Notes: generated by a model from the letters alone, not told the origin. Counted from the first letter of the stretch, positions 8,104-15,400 are shown. The stretch: DNA of 19,807 bases from an uncultured Clostridia bacterium (GCA_904501715.1 CAJGCD010000028.1:1-19807); one strand, 5' to 3'. A program made the numbers and translations.

Positions 8104-8940
8104 ATGAAGAAACTCGGGATAAAACACAGAGCAGATCAGCTTATAGCTAATAAGAGAGTAAGACGTATAGTGCTTATCCTTTTGTGCGTAATCGTTGCTC
8201 TGTGTGTATTTCGGCTTCTTTTATTGCTGTTTCCCGTTAAAGAGTTTGAGATAGAGGGAGATACGAAATACGACCTCAACGAGATAGTAAACGCGGCGGG
8301 TATAAGAACAGGGGACAGACTTTACGGAATAAATAAGAGCAAGGTTGAGAAAAAAATTCTTGAGAAATGTCCATATATAGAGAGCGTAAAAATAAAGCGT
8401 AAGTTTCCCAATACCGTATGCTTTGTTATTCAGGAGCGAGGTTCTGGCTGGTATCTTCAGGTGGGTGAGGATTTTTACGCACTGGATTATGACCTGAAGG
8501 TACTGATGGAGACCTTTGACGAGCAGATGCTTAAGGACAGAGGGCTTACAAAGCTTGTGCTGCCACAGCTGCAAAGTGCAGTTGCGGGAATAGGAGAGGT
8601 GCCAGAATTCGGCAAGGATGATGAGCGCTTACGCAGTGAAACAGTGAAAATAATAGACACTATAAGGACGAATGATATAAAGGACAGACTTACATATCTC
8701 GACCTTTCAAACCGCTTTGAGATAAAGATGGTCATTGACGGTACGTACACCGTTGATTTTGGAGATATGGACGATGCGGATAAGAAAATCAATATGATTC
8801 TCGTAACCATAGCCGACGCACAGAAGGACGGATATGTGGGGGGAGAGATATACGTTGTCTCCCCGTCCAACGTGGATTTCCGAGGATATTTTCCCGACGG
8901 TACAAAGGAAGATGCCGACTCGGCAGAGGAAAACGAATAA
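8104..8940 (+). CDS. ftsQ: Cell division protein FtsQ/DivIB
   Basis: Bitopic divisome protein that helps assemble the septal synthase complex (with FtsL and FtsB/DivIC). It has 278 residues: a basic cytoplasmic tail (1-20), one membrane helix (about 21-43), then a POTRA domain (about 44-112) beginning FPVKEFEIEGDTKYDLNEIV and ending VCFVIQER. The FtsQ beta domain follows, with an acidic C-terminal tail. These match the family in order and size; sequence is otherwise poorly conserved, as is normal for FtsQ. The start is preceded by an AAGGAAAAG site. It is separated from murG by a terminator and its own promoter. No clear terminator precedes ftsZ, so read-through is possible. Confidence 0.9.
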   Translation: MKKLGIKHRADQLIANKRVRRIVLILLCVIVALCVFRLLLLLFPVKEFEIEGDTKYDLNEIVNAAGIRTGDRLYGINKSKVEKKILEKCPYIESVKIKRKFPNTVCFVIQERGSGWYLQVGEDFYALDYDLKVLMETFDEQMLKDRGLTKLVLPQLQSAVAGIGEVPEFGKDDERLRSETVKIIDTIRTNDIKDRLTYLDLSNRFEIKMVIDGTYTVDFGDMDDADKKINMILVTIADAQKDGYVGGEIYVVSPSNVDFRGYFPDGTKEDADSAEENE

Positions 8941-8996
8941 AACTCTGTGAAAATCAAGGATAAATGTAAAAAATAATTAAATTTTCAAAAAAACTA

Positions 8997-9025
8997 TTGC
9001 AAAAATATAAATAATATATTATTAT
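8997..9025 (+). promoter_or_regulatory. Promoter of the first ftsZ
   Basis: TTGCAA (8997-9002), 17-nt spacer, TATTAT (9020-9025), set in very AT-rich DNA. The 14-nt block AAACTATTGCAAAA (8991-9004) recurs at the second ftsZ promoter. Confidence 0.75.
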
Positions 9026-9057
9026 ATTATATATAATTATGTGCGGAGGATGTAAAA

Positions 9058-10185
9058 ATGACTTTTGAACACGATGATAGCTGCCAGAGCGGCGTATGTA
9101 TAAAGGTAGTGGGAGTAGGCGGCGGCGGAAATAACGCTGTTAACCGTATGATAGCTTCCAACGTAAAAGGCGTTGAGTTTGTTTCTATCAATACCGACAG
9201 ACAAGCTCTTAAAAATTCTCTCGCCCCCAATCAGGTGGCAATCGGCGAGAAGATAACCAAGGGATTTGGCGCAGGAGCTAACCCCTCTATCGGAGCAAGA
9301 TCGGCTGAGGAATCTCTTGAGGATATAAAGGCTGCCCTTGCAGGTGCGGATATGGTGTTCGTTACCGCGGGTATGGGCGGCGGAACGGGAACAGGCGCTG
9401 CTCCCGTAGTGGCTAAGATAGCCCACGACATGGATATACTTACAGTAGGTATAGTAACTAAGCCCTTCGCTTTCGAGGGTAAGAGAAGAATGGATCAGGC
9501 TCTCGAGGGAATAGAGGAGTTCAGCCAGTACGTTGATTCACTTGTGGTTATCCCCAACGAGAGATTAAAGCTGGTTACAGATAGCAGAATCACGCTCTTT
9601 AACGCATTCTCTGAGGCTGACGATATACTCCGCAAGGGTGTACAGAGCATTTCCGAGCTTATCAACGTAGAGCAGTTTATTAATCTTGACTTTGCGGACG
9701 TTACCTCTGTAATGGCTCATTCGGGTCTTGCTCACATGGGTATAGGAAGCGCTACGGGTAAGGACAAGGCTCAGGAGGCTGCAAGCATGGCTATCGCCAG
9801 CCCCTTGCTTGAGACCTCTATCAAGGGCGCAACGGGTGTTATTATAAGCTTCTCGGTATCTCCCGACGTAGGACTTGAGGACGTTGACCTTGCAGCTAAT
9901 ATGGTTACCAATGAGTGCAACCCCGACGCTAACATTATATTCGGTGTTGGATTTGACGAAAATCTCGAGGATGAGATGAGAATAACCATTATAGCTACGG
10001 GCTTTACAAAGGAGACTAATGACGCTCCTGCCGTTAAGACCGAGGCAAAGCCTGCTGCAGAGCCCGCTAAGGCTGCTGCCGCTCCTAAGGCAGAGCCCGC
10101 AGAGGAGGCTGCTCCCATAAAGATAGCCCCTAAAAAGAACTCCGATGCCCTCGATCTCGACGATCTTCTTGGAGATCTGTTTTAA
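9058..10185 (+). CDS. ftsZ: Cell division GTPase FtsZ, first paralogue
   Basis: Tubulin-like GTPase that polymerises into the Z-ring. It has 375 residues. The N-terminal nucleotide fold starts at VVGVGGGGNNAVNRM, the tubulin signature GGGTGTG is at 107-113, and the catalytic T7-loop motif NLDFAD is at 209-214, so an active GTPase is predicted. A flexible linker of about 45 residues rich in Ala, Pro, Glu and Lys follows. The tail ends DLDDLLGDLF and lacks the usual DxPxFLR-type anchor peptide. The GCGGAGG site and the ATG are clear. It is a separate unit with its own promoter and terminator, between ftsQ and a second complete ftsZ. No ftsA is nearby. Confidence 0.97.
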   Translation: MTFEHDDSCQSGVCIKVVGVGGGGNNAVNRMIASNVKGVEFVSINTDRQALKNSLAPNQVAIGEKITKGFGAGANPSIGARSAEESLEDIKAALAGADMVFVTAGMGGGTGTGAAPVVAKIAHDMDILTVGIVTKPFAFEGKRRMDQALEGIEEFSQYVDSLVVIPNERLKLVTDSRITLFNAFSEADDILRKGVQSISELINVEQFINLDFADVTSVMAHSGLAHMGIGSATGKDKAQEAASMAIASPLLETSIKGATGVIISFSVSPDVGLEDVDLAANMVTNECNPDANIIFGVGFDENLEDEMRITIIATGFTKETNDAPAVKTEAKPAAEPAKAAAAPKAEPAEEAAPIKIAPKKNSDALDLDDLLGDLF

Positions 10186-10209
10186 TTGAATTTCAAGGTG
10201 TAACAAATA

Positions 10210-10252
10210 AACGCTACGGCAGACAGTAAGTTTTGCCGTAGCGTTATTTTTG
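10210..10252 (+). terminator. Intrinsic terminator after the first ftsZ
   Basis: Perfect 12-bp stem: AACGCTACGGCA (10210-10221) pairs with TGCCGTAGCGTT (10234-10245) around a 12-nt loop, followed by ATTTTTT. Confidence 0.93.
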
Positions 10253-10284
10253 GCAAAAAAAGTATATAAATTTTTCTAAAACTA

Positions 10285-10313
10285 TTGCAAAATTCATCAA
10301 AATATATTATCAT
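10285..10313 (+). promoter_or_regulatory. Promoter of the second ftsZ
   Basis: TTGCAA (10285-10290), 17-nt spacer, TATCAT (10308-10313). The surrounding block AAACTATTGCAAAA (10279-10292) is identical to that at the first ftsZ promoter. Confidence 0.75.
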
Positions 10314-10352
10314 ATAAGAGAAGGATATTTATAAAAACGGAGGAAACGAAAA

Positions 10353-11411
10353 ATGGGATTTGAGCAGTTTGATAATAACGAATATGGAGTAAATATAAAG
10401 GTCGTCGGTGTCGGCGGCGGCGGAAACAACGCCGTTAACCGAATGATAGCGTCCGATGTAAAGGGCGTTGAGTTTATCGCTATAAATACCGACAAGCAAG
10501 CACTGAAAAAATCCGTTGCGGCAAACCAGCTTGCCATAGGTGAAAAGGTCACCAACGGTTTTGGTGCGGGCTCTAATCCCGAGATAGGAAAGAGAGCTGC
10601 AGACGAGGCGTACAACGATATAAAGAAGGTGCTTTCGGGCGCTGATATGGTATTCGTTACCGCGGGTATGGGCGGCGGAACAGGTACGGGAGCTACTCCT
10701 ATCGTTGCTAAGGCGGCAAGAGAGATGGATATACTTACTGTAGGTGTAGTTACCACTCCCTTTGGCTTTGAAGGCAAGAAGAGAATGCTTCAGGCGCAGG
10801 AGGGAATAAAAGAAATAAGCCAGTACGTTGACTCTCTCGTAGTTATTCCCAACGAAAGACTTAAGCTGGTTGCTGACTCGAGAATTACTCTCGCTACTGC
10901 TTTTTCCGAGGCTGACGAGGTTCTTCGCAGGGGTGTTCAGAGTATTTCCGACCTTATAAACGTTCCCGGATTTATCAATATAGACTTTGCGGACGTCACC
11001 TCGGTTCTCGCCAACTCGGGTGTTGCATATATGGGTATGGGTAAGGCTACGGGTAAGGATAAGGCGCAGGAAGCGGCTATGATGGCTATATCCAGTCCCT
11101 TGCTTGAAACCTCTATAAAGGGAGCGAAGGGCGTTATTATAAGCATTTCCGCCTCTGCCGACGTAGGACTTGAGGACGTTGACCTCGCGTCTACTATGAT
11201 AGCTAACGAGTGTAATTCCGACGCAAGCGTTATCTGGGGTGTTGCCTTTGACCCCGAGCTTGAGGATGAAATGAGAATTACTATCATCGCTGCTGATTTT
11301 GATGCCGAAGAAGAGGTAGAAGAGCCCAAGGCAGAGGAAAAGACAGAAGAGGTCAAGGCAGAAGCTCCCGCAAAGCCTGCGAACGACGATTTCTTTGAAG
11401 GTCTGTTCTGA
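10353..11411 (+). CDS. ftsZ: Cell division GTPase FtsZ, second paralogue
   Basis: Second full-length FtsZ, 352 residues, aligning without gaps to the first over the GTPase core. By eye well over two thirds of core positions are identical. The GGGTGTG signature (107-113, followed by ATPIV) and the T7-loop NIDFAD are intact, so it should also be an active GTPase. The linker is shorter (about 30 residues) and dominated by Glu rather than Ala/Pro. The tail ends NDDFFEGLF, similar in pattern to the first paralogue's DDLLGDLF and again unlike the usual FtsZ anchor peptide. An ACGGAGGA site lies 9 nt upstream of the ATG. Own promoter and terminator suggest independent expression. Tandem duplication followed by divergence is inferred. 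Confidence 0.97.
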   Translation: MGFEQFDNNEYGVNIKVVGVGGGGNNAVNRMIASDVKGVEFIAINTDKQALKKSVAANQLAIGEKVTNGFGAGSNPEIGKRAADEAYNDIKKVLSGADMVFVTAGMGGGTGTGATPIVAKAAREMDILTVGVVTTPFGFEGKKRMLQAQEGIKEISQYVDSLVVIPNERLKLVADSRITLATAFSEADEVLRRGVQSISDLINVPGFINIDFADVTSVLANSGVAYMGMGKATGKDKAQEAAMMAISSPLLETSIKGAKGVIISISASADVGLEDVDLASTMIANECNSDASVIWGVAFDPELEDEMRITIIAADFDAEEEVEEPKAEEKTEEVKAEAPAKPANDDFFEGLF

Positions 11412-11420
11412 TTTTGATAT

Positions 11421-11452
11421 AAAAAAGTTCCCTGAATTTCAGGGAACTTTTT
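11421..11452. terminator. Bidirectional terminator between the second ftsZ and the decarboxylase
   Basis: AAAAAGTTCCCTGAA (11422-11436) is mirrored by TTCAGGGAACTTTTT (11438-11452). Runs of A and T on both sides let it serve converging transcripts. It reaches the last codon of the minus-strand decarboxylase gene. Confidence 0.92.
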
Positions 11453-12791
11453 ACTTTATAACATCTATTTTTTCTATTTCGTAATATCGCATCAGCTCTA
11501 TTGCGTTGCTGTTTATGACCTCTCCGCTTACTACGATAGGAACTGCGGGGGGGCAGGATACGGTGGGCGCGGAGCAGATTCTTCCTTCCGAATCCTTTGC
11601 CTCTATTATCTCGCTGTTGGAGAATATTGCCTCCCGTATGGACATTCTGCGACGGGGGAGGGCGGGCAGAGTAGGTGTGGCATTATTGTATGCCGCTCTC
11701 GGCTTGAGCACACAAAAGGCATCGTATATACGCGCAAGGTCGCTGTCCGAGTTTTCGGGAGTTACCATTAACACCGCGTAATCCGGGTCCGCGAATTCTA
11801 TTTCTATACCGAAGTCGGACAGATGCTTGGCAAGCTCGGTTCCCGAATATCCGCACTTGATTTTTGAGAAAACTATTTTAAGGTCTTCGGTATCATTGCA
11901 CGGAAATCCTAATAACGCAAGCTTTTTCTTCAAGCTCCTCAATTTTTTTATAAATTCCGCAAGACGCGCGCCATATCCGTTTGCGATATACGCGTTGCAC
12001 ATATCAAGCGATTGCAGGGTGAGATATGACGGACTTGTGGACGCAAAGACCGATAGAGTATTGCGTATTTCCTCAACCGAAAAATGCCGATACTCCTTTG
12101 ATATATGAAGATACGCTCCTCCCGTAAGGACGGGAAGCGTCTTGTGCGCCGAGTCACAGCACATATCCGCGCCGAGCGCCAGCGGATGCTCCGAGGGCTC
12201 CTTAAAGGCGAGATACGCACCGTGGGCGTTATCTACCAGCAGAGGCAGACCGTGTTTGTGACAGACCTCGGCGAGTCCTCTGATATCGGCGACATTTCCC
12301 AGATAGTCGGGCGAGGTGACATAGACAGCAGAGGGAAGAGTATCTCCACCTGAAAGCGTGGCATCAAGCTCGTCCGCGCTTATAATGCAAGCGCAAAGGT
12401 GGGTGAACTCCTTGGGATAGAGCCAATCCACGTCAATATCCAGCAGAGCGCAGGCGTAAATCAAAGCCTTGTGCGCATTTCTGGCGGCAAGTATCCTCAC
12501 ACGCTGTCCCGCAGGGGATTTTTTCTTTATCAGCGTAAGCATAGCCTTGATAGCAAGGCTCGAACCCTCCGTGGAATAGAAGCTGTGTCCGCTACCGAAA
12601 AGGGCGGTAGCGTTTGCTTCGCTTTGGGCAATTATTCCCGAGGCTGAGCCGAGAACGTCGGCACCGCTTATCTCGGTGATATCCAGCGCCTCACAGCCCA
12701 GAAAGCTTTTTCCCTTGTGTCCGGGCATATGAAAGCGAGAGGTATCGGTGTTTGCGTATTTTTTTACAAAATCCGCGATGGGAGTGGTCAT
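11451..12791 (-). CDS. Orn/Lys/Arg-type PLP-dependent decarboxylase family protein
   Basis: Pyridoxal-phosphate enzyme of the basic amino acid decarboxylase family (fold type I), the family of Bacillus SpeA; the substrate (arginine, lysine, ornithine or other) cannot be decided. It has 446 residues from the chosen start. RFHMPGHKG near the N-terminus and the PLP-lysine motif DSAHKTLPVLTGGAYL in the middle are family hallmarks. DNAHGAYL upstream includes the expected PLP-contacting residues, and CPPAVPIVVSGEVI marks the C-terminal domain. An in-frame ATG at 12812 lies inside the preceding gene; the ATG at 12791 is preferred because GGAGG sits 6 nt before it. The start lies one base after the SCIFF maturase stop, implying translational coupling. 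A polyamine role is inferred from family only. Confidence 0.9.
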   Translation of the reverse strand: MTTPIADFVKKYANTDTSRFHMPGHKGKSFLGCEALDITEISGADVLGSASGIIAQSEANATALFGSGHSFYSTEGSSLAIKAMLTLIKKKSPAGQRVRILAARNAHKALIYACALLDIDVDWLYPKEFTHLCACIISADELDATLSGGDTLPSAVYVTSPDYLGNVADIRGLAEVCHKHGLPLLVDNAHGAYLAFKEPSEHPLALGADMCCDSAHKTLPVLTGGAYLHISKEYRHFSVEEIRNTLSVFASTSPSYLTLQSLDMCNAYIANGYGARLAEFIKKLRSLKKKLALLGFPCNDTEDLKIVFSKIKCGYSGTELAKHLSDFGIEIEFADPDYAVLMVTPENSDSDLARIYDAFCVLKPRAAYNNATPTLPALPRRRMSIREAIFSNSEIIEAKDSEGRICSAPTVSCPPAVPIVVSGEVINSNAIELMRYYEIEKIDVIK

Positions 12792-12792
12792 A

Positions 12793-14166
12793 TCATTCCT
12801 CCGACTCGGCAACCTGTATCATAACGGCGCACTCTATGCGCTTCTTGAAAAGCTCGCAGCCGTATTTATAAACGCCGTTTATGCTGCCCGTTGCGTGATA
12901 CGAGTTAGCGGCACAGCCGCCAGAGCAATATAATCTTGCCCAGCAATCCTTACATTCCTCACGGGCGTATGCGTTGCAGGAGCGGAAGCCGTCCTGAATC
13001 TCTGTGTTGGTGACGCCGTCGTAAATATTTCCAAGACTGTATTTAGGGTCGCCTACGAACTGATGGCAGGGGAAGAGCTCACCCCAAGGGGTAACAGCCA
13101 TATATTCCGTGCCCGATCCGCAGCCTGTTATTCTCTTGTAAATACAAGGACCGTGCTTAAGGTCAAGCATATAGTGATAGAAGGTAAAGCCTCTGCCTTC
13201 CTTTTTGCGCTTTATCATTTCCTTGGCAAGTATCTCATACTGCTCAAAGAGCTTGGGAAGGTCCTCGTCTGTGAGAGCATAAGGGTCGTCGGGAGGGCAG
13301 ACAACGGGCTCCATACTCAACTCCTTGAAGCCGAGGTCAGCCATATGTAGGATGTCATTGGTAAAGTCAACGTTGTTGTGAGTGAAGGTTCCGCGTAGGT
13401 AATAATCCTTGCCGCCGCGTTCTTCCACCAGACGCTTGAATTTCGGAACTATTTTGTCATAGCTTCCGTTGCCCGCGTAATCGCGGCGGAAGTGGTCGTT
13501 TACCTCGGGTCTGCCGTCAAGGCTGAGCACTACGTTGCTCATCTCCTTGTTGAGAAAATCTATTACCTCATCGTCTATCAACATTCCGTTGGTAGTGAGA
13601 GTAAAGCGGAAATTCTTGTTGTGTTCCTTTTCAATGCTCCTTGCGTATGCCACAAGCTGCTTTACAACCTCCCAGTTCATAAGAGGCTCACCGCCAAAGA
13701 AGTCTACCTCAAGGTTTCTGCGGCTTCCCGAATTTTCAACAAGGAAATCGAAGGCGCGCTTTCCTACCTCAAAGCTCATAAGCGCGCGGTCGCCTTGATA
13801 TTTGCCCTGACTTGCAAAGCAGTAGGAGCAGTTCAGGTTACAGGTGTGCGCTACGTGGAGGCACAGAGCCTTTATGACCTTGCTGTTGTTCTTATAGTTA
13901 CACGCCAGCTCCTCGTATTCGTCCTTTGAGAAAAGCTTTCCCGCTTCCTTAAGAGCGGTTATATCGTCGATACATTCAAGTATCTCTTCTTTGGTAACCT
14001 CGGGAACAGCGCTGTATTTTTTCAGAACAGCCGCTACTATTTCATTGTCAGAGCTGCTCTCATACATTTCAATTATGTCGTAAGCCACATCGTCCACGGT
14101 GTGTACCGAGCCGCTTGCCGTATCGAGAACTATATTGTATCCGTTAAGTTTGTATTGATGTACCAT
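12793..14166 (-). CDS. SCIFF peptide maturase, radical SAM/SPASM thioether-forming enzyme
   Basis: Radical S-adenosylmethionine enzyme expected to form a thioether crosslink from a Cys thiol in the six-cysteine SCIFF peptide encoded just upstream (family known from CteB and Tte1186). It has 457 residues. An N-terminal peptide-recognition-like domain (about 1-90) precedes the radical SAM motif CNLNCSYC (Cys109, 113, 116). DFFGGEPLMNW is the following family motif. The Cys-rich SPASM region runs from CGSGTEYMAVTPWGELFPC through CKDCWARLYCSGGC to the final CELFKKRIEC, and would bind auxiliary Fe-S clusters. AAAGGA precedes the ATG. It lies 76 nt after the peptide gene, across a hairpin, and abuts the decarboxylase. 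The assignment is firm because enzyme and peptide occur together. Confidence 0.95.
   Translation of the reverse strand: MVHQYKLNGYNIVLDTASGSVHTVDDVAYDIIEMYESSSDNEIVAAVLKKYSAVPEVTKEEILECIDDITALKEAGKLFSKDEYEELACNYKNNSKVIKALCLHVAHTCNLNCSYCFASQGKYQGDRALMSFEVGKRAFDFLVENSGSRRNLEVDFFGGEPLMNWEVVKQLVAYARSIEKEHNKNFRFTLTTNGMLIDDEVIDFLNKEMSNVVLSLDGRPEVNDHFRRDYAGNGSYDKIVPKFKRLVEERGGKDYYLRGTFTHNNVDFTNDILHMADLGFKELSMEPVVCPPDDPYALTDEDLPKLFEQYEILAKEMIKRKKEGRGFTFYHYMLDLKHGPCIYKRITGCGSGTEYMAVTPWGELFPCHQFVGDPKYSLGNIYDGVTNTEIQDGFRSCNAYAREECKDCWARLYCSGGCAANSYHATGSINGVYKYGCELFKKRIECAVMIQVAESEE
12798..12802 (-). promoter_or_regulatory. Ribosome binding site deciding the decarboxylase start
   Basis: GGAGG on the minus strand, formed by the last sense codons of the SCIFF maturase, is 6 nt before the ATG at 12791. 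Confidence 0.85.
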
Positions 14167-14196
14167 AATTTAATCCTTTTGTATATCCTTAAAATC

Positions 14197-14225
14197 AAAA
14201 CGCTGTCCGTTATAGACAGCGTTTT
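14197..14225 (-). terminator. Terminator/attenuator between the SCIFF peptide and its maturase
   Basis: Perfect 11-bp stem AAAACGCTGTC (14197-14207) and GACAGCGTTTT (14215-14225) with a 7-nt loop. Read on the minus strand it ends in TTTTGATTTT. No promoter is evident between it and the maturase start, so partial read-through is the likely way the enzyme is made. Confidence 0.8.
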
Positions 14226-14242
14226 ATTGAGTTGCGGGAAAA

Positions 14243-14392
14243 TCAGTTGTTTTCCTTGTTTTCGCACTGCTGATTTGCAACGCCGCAAGAAGTTTTGCAA
14301 GCGGACTGGCAAGATGTCTGGCACTCGCCACAGCCGCCGTTCTTAACGGTGCTTGCGATATCCTTAGTTTCAATTGTCTTAATTCTGCTCAT
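14243..14392 (-). CDS. SCIFF ranthipeptide precursor (six cysteines in forty-five residues)
   Basis: A 49-residue ribosomal peptide and the expected substrate of the radical SAM maturase downstream. It opens MSRIKTIETK and has cysteines at 21, 24, 28, 32, 36 and 43, in the order CGEC, TSC, SAC, TSC, QQC. That is exactly six cysteines within the family's typical span, and the leader is lysine/isoleucine-rich as in other SCIFF peptides. A strong GGAGG stands about 11 nt before the ATG, and a near-consensus promoter lies upstream. The gene is first in its operon and is followed by a terminator-like hairpin, consistent with peptide being made in excess of enzyme. Biological role of SCIFF products is not established; signalling or metabolic regulation has been proposed for ranthipeptides. 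Confidence 0.95.
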   Translation of the reverse strand: MSRIKTIETKDIASTVKNGGCGECQTSCQSACKTSCGVANQQCENKENN

Positions 14393-14429
14393 GATAAAGA
14401 CCTCCGTATGACTTGAAATTTACTAATTC

Positions 14430-14458
14430 AGTATAGCATAAAGCAACTGTTTTGTCAA
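14430..14458 (-). promoter_or_regulatory. Sigma-A promoter of the SCIFF operon
   Basis: On the minus strand: TTGACA (14453-14458), 17-nt spacer, TATACT (14430-14435). It lies 37 nt upstream of the peptide ATG. Confidence 0.9.
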
Positions 14459-14484
14459 TAGAATAATGTTATTTTTTTGCGTTT

Positions 14485-15330
14485 TTAGGCGTGTGAATAT
14501 TTTGTGGTATATACGTGGCTCTGTCCGGGGGTGAGCACAAGATGTCCGTCGGGAATATTAAGACCGTTTACCTTGCCCGCCTGAGGCTCAAGGCAAACGT
14601 AGTCATCCTTGCCCCATGCGTTCCAGGTTATCCAGTGGTCAAAGTTCTCGGATACGGTGTATACGAAATCGTCCACGGTTACCGTGTGCCCTGCGGCAGA
14701 GTAATATCCGCACATAGCCACGTCTCTTGCGGGAGAACCGGTAACGAATTTTTTCTCAACGTCGGTAAGTTCTATATATCTGCCCGTGGGGATATCGTTG
14801 ATAGCTTCCTGACGCTCCTTGACGGGGAAGGTGAACTGACCGTAGGGAATAGCAAAGGTAGTGTGCAGACAGAAGGTGTAGGGCATATTCTTATCGCCTA
14901 TGTTCTTTATGTCAAACTCCTGAGAAAGTCCGTTATCGTCTACCGAGTATGTAACCGTCATTTCAAAGTCAAAGGGATAAACGGCACCGTTCTTATTTAC
15001 GAATTTCATAGTGATGGACGTATCGGTTTGGTCTACTACGAAAAACGACTGGAAGAGAACCAGCCCGTGCAGGTGGGAATTAGTTCTCGGCTCGTTGAGA
15101 GGAAGGGTATATTCTACTCCCTCAAAGGTGAATTTTCCCTCGTATGTTCTGTTAGCGGGAAGAAGTATAGGCGAGCCCTGAAGGTAGGGGTTTGTGTCTA
15201 TCTGACTCTCGTCAACCAAGGGACGCAGAACATTTTTTGAATTGTAAAGAAGGTACACAAGGTTTCCGCCAAGTCTGGGGCAAACGCCTGCCACCCAAGG
15301 ACCTTTTTTGAGAACGATAACGTCTTTCAT
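14485..15330 (-). CDS. Aldose 1-epimerase (galactose mutarotase-like) family protein
   Basis: Beta-sandwich enzyme of the galactose mutarotase superfamily, which interconverts alpha and beta anomers of hexoses; the exact sugar is not readable. It has 281 residues, typical of the short bacterial aldose epimerases. Likely functional residues are Arg61 in PANRTYEG, the histidines of NSHLHGL (His86/88), His156 in CLHTTF, and Glu248 in CLEPQAG, which matches the family's catalytic glutamate. Cytoplasmic: no signal or membrane segment. GGAGT precedes the ATG. It has its own consensus promoter with a palindrome over the -10 box. No terminator is visible after it, so some read-through into the SCIFF operon is possible. 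Confidence 0.88.
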   Translation of the reverse strand: MKDVIVLKKGPWVAGVCPRLGGNLVYLLYNSKNVLRPLVDESQIDTNPYLQGSPILLPANRTYEGKFTFEGVEYTLPLNEPRTNSHLHGLVLFQSFFVVDQTDTSITMKFVNKNGAVYPFDFEMTVTYSVDDNGLSQEFDIKNIGDKNMPYTFCLHTTFAIPYGQFTFPVKERQEAINDIPTGRYIELTDVEKKFVTGSPARDVAMCGYYSAAGHTVTVDDFVYTVSENFDHWITWNAWGKDDYVCLEPQAGKVNGLNIPDGHLVLTPGQSHVYTTKYSHA

Positions 15331-15354
15331 ATGTGGTTACTCCTTATTTATTTG

Positions 15355-15371
15355 ATGTATAAATTATACAT
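15355..15371. repeat. Perfect 17-nt palindrome over the epimerase -10 box
   Basis: ATGTATAA, a central A, then TTATACAT: an 8-1-8 inverted repeat covering the -10 hexamer (15363-15368). It could be a repressor operator, but AT-rich -10 DNA can be palindromic by chance. Confidence 0.5.
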
Positions 15372-15391
15372 TAGCTGCACTTTTTTGTCAA
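15363..15391 (-). promoter_or_regulatory. Consensus sigma-A promoter of the aldose epimerase gene
   Basis: On the minus strand: TTGACA (15386-15391), 17-nt spacer, TATAAT (15363-15368), an exact consensus match 32 nt upstream of the ATG. Confidence 0.92.
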
Positions 15392-15400
15392 TACGGTAAA

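Noticed and set aside
8078..8107. Nine-codon mini-frame (MKLRVRKRR) whose stop overlaps the ftsQ ATG
   Set aside because: Tempting as a coupling leader peptide, but it lacks a ribosome site and so short a frame is likely chance.
9565..10206. Open frame of 213 codons antisense to the first ftsZ
   Set aside because: Its Leu/Ser/Cys-rich composition is the complement of ftsZ codons, with no start signals of its own.
9058..11411. The two ftsZ genes as an assembly duplication artefact
   Set aside because: Protein and nucleotide sequences, linkers and intergenic DNA differ at many places, so they are true diverged paralogues.
14515..15240. Open frame of 241 codons on the + strand opposite the aldose epimerase
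   Set aside because: The minus-strand gene has promoter, ribosome site and catalytic residues; the + strand frame has none.
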